Source: Maribacter arcticus (GTDB lineage: Bacteria; Bacteroidota; Bacteroidia; Flavobacteriales; Flavobacteriaceae). Taken from it: 64,000 nt of DNA. The notes beneath the pieces are model-generated. The model made no database searches. It saw nothing but the letters and a program-made list of their open reading frames with translations, and had not been told where the DNA came from. Position numbers and translations under genes: made by a program. Shown here one piece after another: positions 55,782 through 64,000 of the stretch (position 1 is its first letter; the number at the start of each line of letters is the position of its first letter). Location: the NCBI RefSeq assembly GCF_900167935.1, contig NZ_FUYL01000004.1, positions 124,001 through 188,000 on the forward strand, written 5' to 3'.

Positions 55782-57212
55782 TTGGAAATAGAAAGTATAA
55801 GTGTTTTTGACATGCTAAAAATTGGTGTAGGCCCTTCTAGCTCCCATACCCTTGGGCCTTGGCGTGCAGCCGAACGATGGTTGGCCCGTCTTGATTCAAG
55901 AGGTAATATTGAAAAAGTTATAGAAGTCGAAGTTCACCTATACGGCTCGCTGTCACTAACAGGAAAGGGCCATGCCACTGACTATGCTGTAATGCTAGGT
56001 TTACTTGGCAAAGATCCCGAGACAATACCTATTGAAGACATTCACCTTTTAATAGAAGGTATTAAAAAGGAAAATATATTACTACTTAACGGCATTCAAA
56101 AAATTCCATTCGACCCAAAACAACATATAATATTCAACAAAAAGTTTCTACCCCTTCATGCTAATGGATTAAAATTTATGGCAACACTAACCTCGGGAAA
56201 GATAATATCTAAAACATATTATTCAATTGGCGGTGGCTTTGTTATTAGTGAAGAAAGAAAAAATGCCAAACTGAAGGTTGACATGTTCAACAAATTCCCA
56301 TTTCCGGTTCAAAAAGGTACAGAACTACTTAAATTTTGCAAAAATGAAGGTTTAAAAATTTCAGAAATTGTTCTAGAAAACGAGCGTTCGTTGCGCAACG
56401 ATGAAGAAATTGACCACCAATTGCATCGAATTTGGGATACCATGTTAGAGTGTATGTATATTGGTTGTCATACAGAAGGAATTTTACCCGGCGGATTACA
56501 TGTTAAACGAAGAGCCTTTGAGATGCATAAAAATCTTAAAAGTGACTTACCATACGCTAACCCAGAAGAATGGTTACAAACGCTACGCCAAACTGAAGTG
56601 AAATTTAGACAGATATTACAATGGGTTAGTTGCTTCGCACTTAGCGTAAATGAGGTCAATGCTTCTCTTGGTCGTGTAGTTACGGCACCTACAAATGGTA
56701 GTGCTGGCGTAATACCTTCCGTATTAATGTATTATATGATTATTGAAAACCACGCAGGTAATTATGAACATGTTAAACAGTTTCTTTTAGTTGCAGGAGA
56801 AATAGGGAGCATTTTTAAAAAAGGAGCAACTATATCTGCCGCAATGGGTGGTTGCCAAGCAGAAATCGGAGTTTCTTCGGCAATGGCCGCAGGTGCTCTT
56901 ACTGAGTTATTAGGAGGCAGCCCTGAACAAGTGTTAATGGCGGCAGAAATAGCTATGGAACATCATTTAGGTCTTACTTGTGATCCAATAGGTGGTCTGG
57001 TTCAAATACCTTGTATTGAACGAAACTCAATGGGTGCGATAAAAGCGATTAACGCAGCTGAACTTGCCTTAGGGTCAGACCCTTCTGCTGCAAAAGTCCC
57101 ATTAGATAAGGTTGTACAGACCATGTGGGAAACTGCAAAAGATATGAGCTCGAAATATAAAGAAACATCAGAAGGTGGTTTAGCAGTAGGGGTATTCCTT
57201 AGTGATTGCTAA
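55782..57212 (+). CDS. sdaA: L-serine ammonia-lyase (iron-sulfur type)
   Basis: 476 residues starting at TTG 55782 (MEIESISVFDMLKIGVGPSS in protein terms); the next Met would remove a conserved segment. One-chain L-serine dehydratase with beta domain then alpha domain. Cys ligands of the [4Fe-4S] cluster are seen in AMGGCQAEIG, GLTCDPIGG and IPCIER. Deaminates serine to pyruvate and ammonia. Confidence 0.92.
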   Translation: MEIESISVFDMLKIGVGPSSSHTLGPWRAAERWLARLDSRGNIEKVIEVEVHLYGSLSLTGKGHATDYAVMLGLLGKDPETIPIEDIHLLIEGIKKENILLLNGIQKIPFDPKQHIIFNKKFLPLHANGLKFMATLTSGKIISKTYYSIGGGFVISEERKNAKLKVDMFNKFPFPVQKGTELLKFCKNEGLKISEIVLENERSLRNDEEIDHQLHRIWDTMLECMYIGCHTEGILPGGLHVKRRAFEMHKNLKSDLPYANPEEWLQTLRQTEVKFRQILQWVSCFALSVNEVNASLGRVVTAPTNGSAGVIPSVLMYYMIIENHAGNYEHVKQFLLVAGEIGSIFKKGATISAAMGGCQAEIGVSSAMAAGALTELLGGSPEQVLMAAEIAMEHHLGLTCDPIGGLVQIPCIERNSMGAIKAINAAELALGSDPSAAKVPLDKVVQTMWETAKDMSSKYKETSEGGLAVGVFLSDC

Positions 57213-57289
57213 AAATAATTTCGTACTTAAACCAAACCTTTATTTAAATGGTTAGATTTTTTTTCGCTGTTTTAGAAAAATAATTCTGC

Positions 57290-57297
57290 TAACTTTA
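57290..57297 (+). promoter_or_regulatory. -7-like box (TAACTTTA) before the cNMP/CBS gene
   Basis: One mismatch to TAnnTTTG, ending 4 nt before ATG 57302. Confidence 0.35.
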
Positions 57298-57301
57298 ATT
57301 T

Positions 57302-59221
57302 ATGAAAAATCTTATTTCAGAAAGAGTTGCTGATTTTATAAAAAATTTTCCCCCATTTAATGTTCTTGATACCAAGTCTCTATATCTATTAGCAGAACAG
57401 GTTGTCATTGTTTATAAAGAAAAGAATAGTATCATTTTCGCGGTTGATGAAAATCAGCATTCACATTTTTACTTAGTTCATAAAGGCGCTGTTACACTGA
57501 ACAATCCTACCACCAATACTATTATAGACTACTGCGACGAAGGTGATGTATTCGGACTTAGACCCCTTATTGCAAACGAGAACTACAAGTTAGAAGCTAG
57601 AGCTCACGAAGAAAGTATTCTTTACGGAATACCTATTGATGTTTTTAGGCCTATGGCTAAGCAAAACGAAGAAGTTTCTGTTTTTCTAATGGAAAGTTTT
57701 GCTTCGAATACAAGAAACCCGTATTCAAAAAATCAAAAAGGCCAGCTATATGGCATTGAAGATAAAAAAGAAACCAAAAAAGAAATAAAAATTCCAGATT
57801 TACAATTGGCAAGTTATTCCAAAAAGCTAATTTCCTGTTCCCCAAGAACAACAATACAGAAGGCAGCCGAATTAATGACCCAAAAGCATATTGGTTCTGT
57901 ATTGGTTGTCAGCAAAGGACTGGCAATTGGTATAATAACCGATAAAGATTTACGCAACAAAGTTATATCTGGCAAACAGCCTATAACCGCTACCGTAAAA
58001 TCAATTATGTCTTCACCAGTAATTACTTACCCTAGAAAACTAACAATAACACAGGCACAGATGGCAATGATGAAAAGTAGCATTAGCCACTTGGTCATCA
58101 CAGAAGACGGTACCACCAATACAAAACCAATAGGAATTTTATCAAAGCATGATGTAATGGTCTCCTTAGGTGACAACCCTGCTGTATTGGTCAAAGCGAT
58201 AAAGCGAACTCAAAAAATAAAACAAATAAAGCAGCTGAGAAAAAGTGTTATAGTACTTTTAAATGGCTATTTAGAACAAAATATTCCCTTAGGTTTAATT
58301 GCTAAAATAATCTCTGAACTTAATGACACATGTAATAAACAAGTTGTTGAAATTTCATTAGCAAAAATGAAGAGTCCGCCGCCAGTTAAATTTGCCTGGC
58401 TTGCGTTAGGTAGCCAAGGCAGAAGTGAACAATTATTGCATACCGATCAAGATAATGCATTAGTTTTTGAAGATGTACCTGATGAAGATTTACCGAAAAC
58501 GACCACGTACTTTCTAAATCTATCTAAAAAAATCACCAAGGGTTTAAATACGATAGGCTATGAATACTGCCCTGCAGATATGATGGCCTCTAACCCTAAG
58601 TGGTGTTTAAGTATACAGGAGTGGAAAAATAAATTATCGTATTGGATTGGTAATCCTGGTCCGAATGAAGTACTGATGTCATCTATTTTTTTTGACTATA
58701 GTTTAGCATTTGGCGAACGTAGCTTGTTAGATAATATGTCGGAGCATATATTTAGAACCGTCGAAAAATACCCTATATTTTTAGTCCATTTAGCCAATGG
58801 AGCATTACAAAGTCCTTCACCAACAGGTTTTTTTAGACAATTTGTAGTGGAACAAGACGGTCAACATAAAGACTTTTTCGACCTTAAGAGCAGGGCGCTG
58901 AGACCCTTAATTGATGCTGCAAGAGTTCTAATTTTATCACATTCAGTAAAAGGCATTAGTAATACTTGGGAGCGCTATGAAAAATTGGCTGAATTAGAAC
59001 CCAATAACAACGAGCTTTATTTAGCTTGCTCCTACGCGACAAAAGCCCTTTTAAAATTTAGAACACGACAAGGCTTGTTACACCACGATTCTGGTAGGTT
59101 TATTGAATTAGAGCAATTGACCAAGCAAGAAAAAATGAAATTAAAACGCACATTCAAGGTAATTAAAGAAATTCAAGAATTGATTACGTTACGGTTTAAG
59201 GTTACTAATATTTTGGGATAA
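57302..59221 (+). CDS. cNMP-binding / CBS-pair / DUF294 nucleotidyltransferase-like protein
   Basis: 639 residues. cNMP-binding beta-roll at about 20-140 (EEGDVFGLRPLIANEN), two CBS domains at about 180-310 (MTQKHIGSVLVVSKGLAIG, SSISHLVITEDG), then a DUF294 domain with the nucleotidyltransferase motif WLALGSQGRSEQLLHTDQDNA (GS-x-GR-x(8)-D-x-D, as in GlnD) and a helical DUF294_C end. Likely a signal-gated nucleotidyltransferase; the target is unknown. The stop overlaps the exonuclease start by one base, a conserved neighbour pair. Confidence 0.88.
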   Translation: MKNLISERVADFIKNFPPFNVLDTKSLYLLAEQVVIVYKEKNSIIFAVDENQHSHFYLVHKGAVTLNNPTTNTIIDYCDEGDVFGLRPLIANENYKLEARAHEESILYGIPIDVFRPMAKQNEEVSVFLMESFASNTRNPYSKNQKGQLYGIEDKKETKKEIKIPDLQLASYSKKLISCSPRTTIQKAAELMTQKHIGSVLVVSKGLAIGIITDKDLRNKVISGKQPITATVKSIMSSPVITYPRKLTITQAQMAMMKSSISHLVITEDGTTNTKPIGILSKHDVMVSLGDNPAVLVKAIKRTQKIKQIKQLRKSVIVLLNGYLEQNIPLGLIAKIISELNDTCNKQVVEISLAKMKSPPPVKFAWLALGSQGRSEQLLHTDQDNALVFEDVPDEDLPKTTTYFLNLSKKITKGLNTIGYEYCPADMMASNPKWCLSIQEWKNKLSYWIGNPGPNEVLMSSIFFDYSLAFGERSLLDNMSEHIFRTVEKYPIFLVHLANGALQSPSPTGFFRQFVVEQDGQHKDFFDLKSRALRPLIDAARVLILSHSVKGISNTWERYEKLAELEPNNNELYLACSYATKALLKFRTRQGLLHHDSGRFIELEQLTKQEKMKLKRTFKVIKEIQELITLRFKVTNILG

Positions 59222-59877
59222 TGGGACTATTCAAAAAATCAAATACCAATTTACCAGAATTTTGGAAGATTTACGAAAGTCAATTTAAGAAACCGGCTTC
59301 AAAAAATTTTGATGAATTAACCTTCGTTGTTTTAGACACAGAAACAACCGGTTTCAGTTTTGATGAAGATCGCATATTATCAATTGGAGCTTTAAAAATA
59401 AAAAAAGAAACAGTTTCTGTACAAGAGGTTTTTGAAATCTATTTAGAACAAGAAAAGTTTAATAAAGACAGTGTTCATGTACACGGACTTTTAAAGCATG
59501 GCCAACGGGTTTGTATAAGTGAAATTTCAGCATTAGAAAAGTTCTTAGATTATGTTGAAAATTCAATAATAGTAGCACATCATGCAGGGTTTGATTTAGG
59601 TATGTTAAATAGTGCCTTACTACGTAATGGATTACCTAAACTAAAAAATACAGTTATAGACACAGGTGTCATTTATAGAAAAACCTTAATAAAATCGTAT
59701 TTAGTTCAGCCAAAAACGAACTATACCCTTGACGAGCTAGCTGAAAAATTTGCAATCTCGAAAAAGGATAGACATACCGCTCTAGGCGATGCGTACATTA
59801 CTGCAGTCGCCTTTTTAAAAATAGTTTCTCGCTTAAGGGAAAAGAAAAATTTCTCGCTTAAAATGTTAATGAGTTAG
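59221..59877 (+). CDS. DEDDh 3'-5' exonuclease (DNA polymerase III epsilon-like)
   Basis: 218 residues: Exo I FVVLDTETTGFSFDEDRILS, Exo II AHHAGFDLGMLN, Exo III with DRHTALGDAYITA (DEDDh). Nuclease domain only, with no polymerase-binding extension, so it may not be the replicative DnaQ. Translationally coupled to the CBS/DUF294 gene. Confidence 0.9.
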   Translation: MGLFKKSNTNLPEFWKIYESQFKKPASKNFDELTFVVLDTETTGFSFDEDRILSIGALKIKKETVSVQEVFEIYLEQEKFNKDSVHVHGLLKHGQRVCISEISALEKFLDYVENSIIVAHHAGFDLGMLNSALLRNGLPKLKNTVIDTGVIYRKTLIKSYLVQPKTNYTLDELAEKFAISKKDRHTALGDAYITAVAFLKIVSRLREKKNFSLKMLMS

Positions 59878-59879
59878 AC

Positions 59880-60836
59880 CTAAAGTTTTTCTAGATAATT
59901 AAGAACATTTCTATTAATACGGTCGTGAATATGAGTTGTATCAGCCTTCACAAATGGTTCTCCGGTTATATGCTCATATAGTTCAATATAACGTTCAGAT
60001 ACTGTCTCAATATATTCATCGGTCATTTCAGGAACAGTTTGGCCTTCTAAACCTTGAAAATTATTGGCAATCAACCATTGCCGTACAAATTCTTTAGAAA
60101 GTTGTTTCTGAGGCTCATCATTATCTTGCCTGCTTTGATATCCTTCTGAATAAAAATATCTTGAAGAATCTGGCGTATGAATTTCATCTATTAAAACTAT
60201 TTCACCCTCTTTGGTTTTTCCAAATTCATATTTAGTATCCACCAGTATCAATCCTCTTTCTGCAGCTATTTCAGTACCTCTTTGAAAAAGAGCATAAGTA
60301 TACTTTTCAAGTAATGCATAATCAGCTGATGAGACTATACCTTTACTTAGAATATCCTCTTTTGAAATATCCTCATCATGATCACCCATTTCAGCTTTTG
60401 TAGCCGGGGTAATAATTGGTGTTGGAAATTTATCATTCTCCTTCATCCCTTCAGGCATATCAACCCCACAAAGTTTTCTTTTACCAGCTTTGTATTCTCT
60501 AGCAGCATGACCAGATAAATAACCACGTATTACCATTTCAATTTTAAACGGTTCACATGCAATACCTATGGCAACATTTGGATCAGGTGTAGCAGTTAAC
60601 CAATTAGGAACAATATCTGCCGTAGAAGCCATCATTTGAGTCGCTATTTGATTCAAAATCTGACCTTTGTATGGAATACCTTTCGGCATTACCACATCAA
60701 ATGCAGACAACCTATCAGTTGCGACCATCACTAACATGTCGTTCTTGAGAGTGTAAACGGCTCTTACCTTACCTAGGTAAACATTCTTTTGACCTGGAAA
60801 ATGGAAATTGGTTTCGTAAATAGTATTATTTGACAT
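59880..60836 (-). CDS. purC: Phosphoribosylaminoimidazole-succinocarboxamide synthase
   Basis: 318 residues, the longer SAICAR synthase type: [34 protein letters not shown] (in parts), [19 protein letters not shown], and the acidic/[12 protein letters not shown] and [13 protein letters not shown] motifs. Adds aspartate to CAIR in purine synthesis. Follows phoH by 8 bp on the minus strand; other pur genes are outside the window. Confidence 0.95.
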   Translation of the reverse strand: MSNNTIYETNFHFPGQKNVYLGKVRAVYTLKNDMLVMVATDRLSAFDVVMPKGIPYKGQILNQIATQMMASTADIVPNWLTATPDPNVAIGIACEPFKIEMVIRGYLSGHAAREYKAGKRKLCGVDMPEGMKENDKFPTPIITPATKAEMGDHDEDISKEDILSKGIVSSADYALLEKYTYALFQRGTEIAAERGLILVDTKYEFGKTKEGEIVLIDEIHTPDSSRYFYSEGYQSRQDNDEPQKQLSKEFVRQWLIANNFQGLEGQTVPEMTDEYIETVSERYIELYEHITGEPFVKADTTHIHDRINRNVLNYLEKL

Positions 60837-60844
60837 GTATTATT

Positions 60845-61798
60845 TTAATTGTGGTGTTCAATAGTTTTATAGGCTTCAATAACTTCTTTAACTAGCTTAT
60901 GACGAATTACATCTTTATCATCTAAATAAATTACCTCGATTCCCTCTACATTCTGTAAAATCAAAAGCGCCTCTTTAAGTCCAGAAATTGTTCTTCTTGG
61001 CAAATCTATTTGGCCTGGATCGCCTGTAATTAAGAATTTGGCATTTCTACCCATACGGGTAAGAAACATTTTCATTTGTGCATGGGTGGTATTCTGTGCT
61101 TCATCTAAAATAACAAACGCATTATCTAATGTTCTACCGCGCATAAAAGCCATTGGGGCAATCTGTATGGTTCCGTTTTCAATATAATGCACCAATTTCT
61201 CTGCGGGTATCATATCTCTAAGTGCATCATACAATGGTTGCATATATGGATCTAGCTTTTCTTTTAAATCTCCAGGCAAAAACCCTAAATTCTCACCAGC
61301 TTCAACAGCAGGTCTAGTTAAAATTATTTTTTTTACCTGTTTTTCTTTTAAAGCTTTTACAGCAATGGCAACGCCAGTATATGTTTTACCTGTTCCTGCT
61401 GGTCCAATTGCAAAAACCATATCATTCTTTTTTGAGGCGTCGACCAATCTTCTTTGATTGGCAGTTTGCGCTTTAATTAAACGCCCACTTACACCATGAA
61501 CCAAAGTTTCACCACTATTCTTAGAAGATTTGATTTCAGTATCCTCAGAACTAGTTAAAATTCTTTCAATACTATTTTCATCCAACTTATTGTATTTAAC
61601 AAAATGCAGGGTGAGCATATCAAAACGTTTTTCAAATTCTTCTAAAAGCTCTTCATCACCGAAAGCTTTAATTTTATTGCCACGAGCAACAATCTTAAGT
61701 TTCGGAAAATACTTTTTCAATAAATCTATGTGCTCATTTTGCTGCCCAAAAAACTCTCTTGGGCTTATTTCGGTAAGTTCTAGAATAATTTCGCTCAA
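60845..61798 (-). CDS. phoH: PhoH family ATPase
   Basis: 317 residues with TTG start (61796-61798). Walker A GPAGTGKTYTGVA, Walker B VILDEAQNT, plus RPAVEAGENLGFLPGDL and RTLDNAFV. N-terminal KH-like domain (KIVARGNKIKAFG). Predicted ATP-dependent RNA-processing factor; the phosphate link is historical. Eight bp upstream of purC. Confidence 0.9.
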   Translation of the reverse strand: MSEIILELTEISPREFFGQQNEHIDLLKKYFPKLKIVARGNKIKAFGDEELLEEFEKRFDMLTLHFVKYNKLDENSIERILTSSEDTEIKSSKNSGETLVHGVSGRLIKAQTANQRRLVDASKKNDMVFAIGPAGTGKTYTGVAIAVKALKEKQVKKIILTRPAVEAGENLGFLPGDLKEKLDPYMQPLYDALRDMIPAEKLVHYIENGTIQIAPMAFMRGRTLDNAFVILDEAQNTTHAQMKMFLTRMGRNAKFLITGDPGQIDLPRRTISGLKEALLILQNVEGIEVIYLDDKDVIRHKLVKEVIEAYKTIEHHN

Positions 61799-61865
61799 AC
61801 AGTCAGTTTTAATAAGATTTATAGATAGCGAAGATTAGTTTCTAGTCGCTGATTTTTTGTTTAAT

Positions 61866-61899
61866 TTTGTATATCAAATTTAAGCAAATTTTAAGTTTG
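61866..61899 (+). promoter_or_regulatory. Promoter of the DUF62 gene (-33 TTTG, -7 TAAGTTTG)
   Basis: TTTG at 61866-61869, exact TAAGTTTG at 61892-61899, spacer 22 nt; 29 nt before ATG 61929. Confidence 0.65.
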
Positions 61900-61928
61900 A
61901 CTAACCAAAAACATATCAACATTGCTGT

Positions 61929-62759
61929 ATGGCAATTATCACCCTAACCACAGATTTTGGACTTAAAGATCACTTCGTAGCTGTATTGAAAGGCTCAATT
62001 TATAGTGAACTACCCGATGCTAAAATTGTTGATATTTCACATGACATTATGCCATTTAACATTCAAGAATGTGCATATATCCTTTCAAATTCTTATAATA
62101 GCTTTCCAAAAGGCACAATACATATTGTTGGTGTCGACTCTGAAGAAACTCCAGACAACAAACATGTTGTAGCCTTAGTTAATGGTCATTATTTCATTAG
62201 TGCTAATACAGGTGTCATTGGGCTTATCACATCTGAAATGACTCCAGAAAAAGTCGTAGAAATTAATTTACCAGATTCAATTGCGAATTCTTTCCCTGTT
62301 TTAAACGTTTTCATTCAAGTAGCTTGCCATATTGCCCGTGGCGGTACTCTCGAAATTGTAGGTAAACCTTTTACAGAATTAAACGACCTTAGGGAATTCT
62401 CTCCAAGAATTGTGGAGGATGGAAAGAAAATTATTGGAAGTGTTATTTACATTGACAACTATGGTAACGTAATTACCAATATTCGCAAAAATCTTTTCGA
62501 TGCTTACCGTAATGGTAGGAATTATAAGCTTTTGGTAAGAAATCATAAAATCAATCAGATACACAAAGCTTACAATGATTTCATTGATTATAGTATTGAT
62601 AAAAACCAAAGAAAGAGTGCCGGTGATTTACTAGCAATTTTTAATTCTTCTGAATATATTGAATTAGCCATTTACAAAAGCAATCTTACAACCGTTGGTG
62701 GCGCTTCTACCCTCTTAGGCCTTGATTATAGAGACACTATAATGGTAGATTTTGAATAA
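61929..62759 (+). CDS. SAM hydroxide adenosyltransferase (DUF62 family)
   Basis: 276 residues: AIITLTTDFGLKDHFVAVLKG, VDISHDIMPFNIQECAY, HIVGVDSEE, YFISANTGVIGLIT and YIDNYGNVITNI, all DUF62/chlorinase-fluorinase family motifs. Most bacterial members hydrolyse SAM to adenosine and methionine rather than halogenate. The substrate type was not checked residue by residue. Monocistronic with its own promoter. Confidence 0.85.
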   Translation: MAIITLTTDFGLKDHFVAVLKGSIYSELPDAKIVDISHDIMPFNIQECAYILSNSYNSFPKGTIHIVGVDSEETPDNKHVVALVNGHYFISANTGVIGLITSEMTPEKVVEINLPDSIANSFPVLNVFIQVACHIARGGTLEIVGKPFTELNDLREFSPRIVEDGKKIIGSVIYIDNYGNVITNIRKNLFDAYRNGRNYKLLVRNHKINQIHKAYNDFIDYSIDKNQRKSAGDLLAIFNSSEYIELAIYKSNLTTVGGASTLLGLDYRDTIMVDFE

Positions 62760-63036
62760 AATTAAAGGTAGAGTTAAAATGTATTTGAGTCTATTTAATC
62801 TGATGTTCCACTAGCTTAATAGTTAATAACTATTTTACAAATCTTGTATTAACAAGCTTTATCTAGCAATATCAAGTGATGCAGTTCAACCTAATGCCAC
62901 ATAAAGTGTTAATAAGTTTGTTTCCTTAAAAAGACCAATTAAAATATCTTTGTTGGTATCTAAAACTGCCATCAGTAAGGAGTTTAAACCTATTGTTCTA
63001 AATTAATTTAGGAATAATATCAATAAAAACTAAAGA

Positions 63037-64000
63037 ATGAAATTTATAGTTTCAAGTACCTATTTACTAAAACAACTTCAAATTTTAGGAGGCGTAATTA
63101 ACAACAGTAATACGTTACCCATCTTAGATAATTTTTTGTTTGATTTAAAAAAGGACAAACTAACTGTTTCTGCTTCTGACCTAGAAACAACCATGAGTTC
63201 AATAATTAAAGTTGACTCAGATAATGAAGGCACTATTGCTGTACCAGCAAGACTCCTTCTAGAAATGTTGAAAACTTTCCCTGAGCAACCGCTTACCTTT
63301 GTGGTTGAGGATAATAATACGGTAGAAATTAGTTCCAATCACGGTAAATATGCTTTAGCATATGCTGATGGAGCTGAATTTCCTAAGGCTGTAGAATTAT
63401 CAAGTCCGAGTTCAACAACTTTACTTGGTGATATTTTAGCTACAGCAATTAACAAAACAATTTTCGCAGCAGGTAATGATGATTTAAGACCAGTAATGAG
63501 CGGAGTATTTTTTCAATTTTCTACTGAAAATCTAACCTTCGTTGCTACTGACGCACATAAATTGGTGAAATATCAACGTACTGACGTAACTGCAACCCAA
63601 GTGGCTGAATTTATTATGCCTAAAAAACCGTTAACCTTATTAAAAGGAATATTAGCGGGCAGTGAATCTGATGTATTGATTGAATACAATGATAGCAATG
63701 CTAAATTCAGTTTCGAAGAAACAGAATTGATTTGTCGATTAATTGACGGTAAATATCCTAATTACGAAGCTGTTATACCCAAAGAGAACCCGAATAAACT
63801 TACGATTGCTAGAAATCAATTTTTAAGTTCTGTGAAAAGGGTCTCTATATTTTCTAACAAGACAACACATCAAATTCGTTTAAAAATTGCTGGTGCAGAA
63901 TTAAATATATCTGCAGAAGACATTGATTATTCTAATAAGGCTGAAGAAAGATTAACGTGTTCATACCAAGGCGATGATATGCAAATTGGCTTTAACTCAA
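63037..64000 (+). CDS. dnaN: DNA polymerase III subunit beta (C-terminus off the right edge)
   Basis: ATG 63037, open to the window end, 321 codons of the usual 370 or so. Sliding-clamp motifs: MKFIVSSTYLLKQLQILGG at the start, LDNFLFDLKKDKLTVSASDLE split over the first domain, ALAYADGAEFPK, LRPVMSGVFF, FVATDAHKLV, CRLIDGKYPNYE. Forms the ring clamp that holds polymerase III. No replication-origin features such as DnaA-box clusters were seen upstream (62760-63036). Confidence 0.95.
   Translation, partial: MKFIVSSTYLLKQLQILGGVINNSNTLPILDNFLFDLKKDKLTVSASDLETTMSSIIKVDSDNEGTIAVPARLLLEMLKTFPEQPLTFVVEDNNTVEISSNHGKYALAYADGAEFPKAVELSSPSSTTLLGDILATAINKTIFAAGNDDLRPVMSGVFFQFSTENLTFVATDAHKLVKYQRTDVTATQVAEFIMPKKPLTLLKGILAGSESDVLIEYNDSNAKFSFEETELICRLIDGKYPNYEAVIPKENPNKLTIARNQFLSSVKRVSIFSNKTTHQIRLKIAGAELNISAEDIDYSNKAEERLTCSYQGDDMQIGFNS

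Noticed and set aside
61530-61838. 102-residue plus-strand frame inside phoH
   Set aside because: Serine- and lysine-rich shadow of phoH on the other strand.
62760-63036. Replication origin upstream of dnaN
   Set aside because: No DnaA-box cluster or dnaA gene seen; dnaN is often far from oriC in Bacteroidota.

Overview
The window is chromosomal DNA of a marine-type Flavobacteriaceae bacterium (Bacteroidota). The evidence is low GC, many promoters with the Bacteroidota -7 box TAnnTTTG, almost no Shine-Dalgarno sequences, SusC-type plug and carboxypeptidase-regulatory domains, a near-complete menaquinone set, and the capnine (sulfonolipid) enzymes of gliding Bacteroidota. The genus cannot be fixed from sequence alone; a Maribacter/Zobellia-like lineage is a guess. 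I see no tRNA, rRNA, CRISPR array, insertion sequence or phage. It reads as ordinary core chromosome with one odd accessory-looking locus at 31.5-36.4 kb.

Layout. 0-3.6 kb: left-edge fragment of a YfhO-type membrane protein, a DUF4834 protein, a beta-barrel with a lysine-rich tail, and a GNAT-like protein. 3.6-6.1 kb: cysteate-fatty acyltransferase (capB) and cysteate synthase (capA) for sulfonolipids. 6.1-14.3 kb: prolyl oligopeptidase, YbaB, thioredoxin-like protein, OmpA protein, YegP-like protein, threonine aldolase, secreted zinc protease. 14.4-17.8 kb: circularly permuted ATP-grasp, alpha-E and transglutaminase genes. 17.8-22.4 kb: prfB with a programmed +1 frameshift, ArsC/Spx-like protein, and an outer-membrane receptor with a small partner. 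22.5-31.4 kb: two small membrane proteins, fumC, coiled-coil protein, GNAT, metallo-beta-lactamase-fold lipoprotein, ettA, Gfo/Idh/MocA oxidoreductase, acyl-CoA carboxylase beta.

31.5-36.4 kb holds three co-oriented exported proteins of unusual design: two barrel-less TonB-plug proteins sharing a C-terminal module (one also carries a von Willebrand A domain with an intact MIDAS) and, between them, a lipoprotein of exact 42-residue repeats that looks like a five-bladed propeller. This is the best candidate for an undescribed system.

36.6-51.4 kb: M24 peptidase, then a dispersed menaquinone region (menE, CPBP protease, menC; menA; menD; menF and a hotdog thioesterase) interrupted by a TPR histidine kinase, a LytTR regulator, a SPOR protein, an S1 protein and DUF2853. 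menB and menH are not seen. 51.4-64 kb: esterase, GNAT, secreted protein, dnaK, serine dehydratase, a cNMP/CBS/DUF294 protein with an exonuclease, purC, phoH, a DUF62 enzyme and the start of dnaN.

Recurrent features: strong palindromic terminators between convergent genes; -7 boxes only 4-6 nt before several start codons (leaderless mRNAs likely); several TTG/GTG starts (menE, LytTR regulator, menA, sdaA, phoH).
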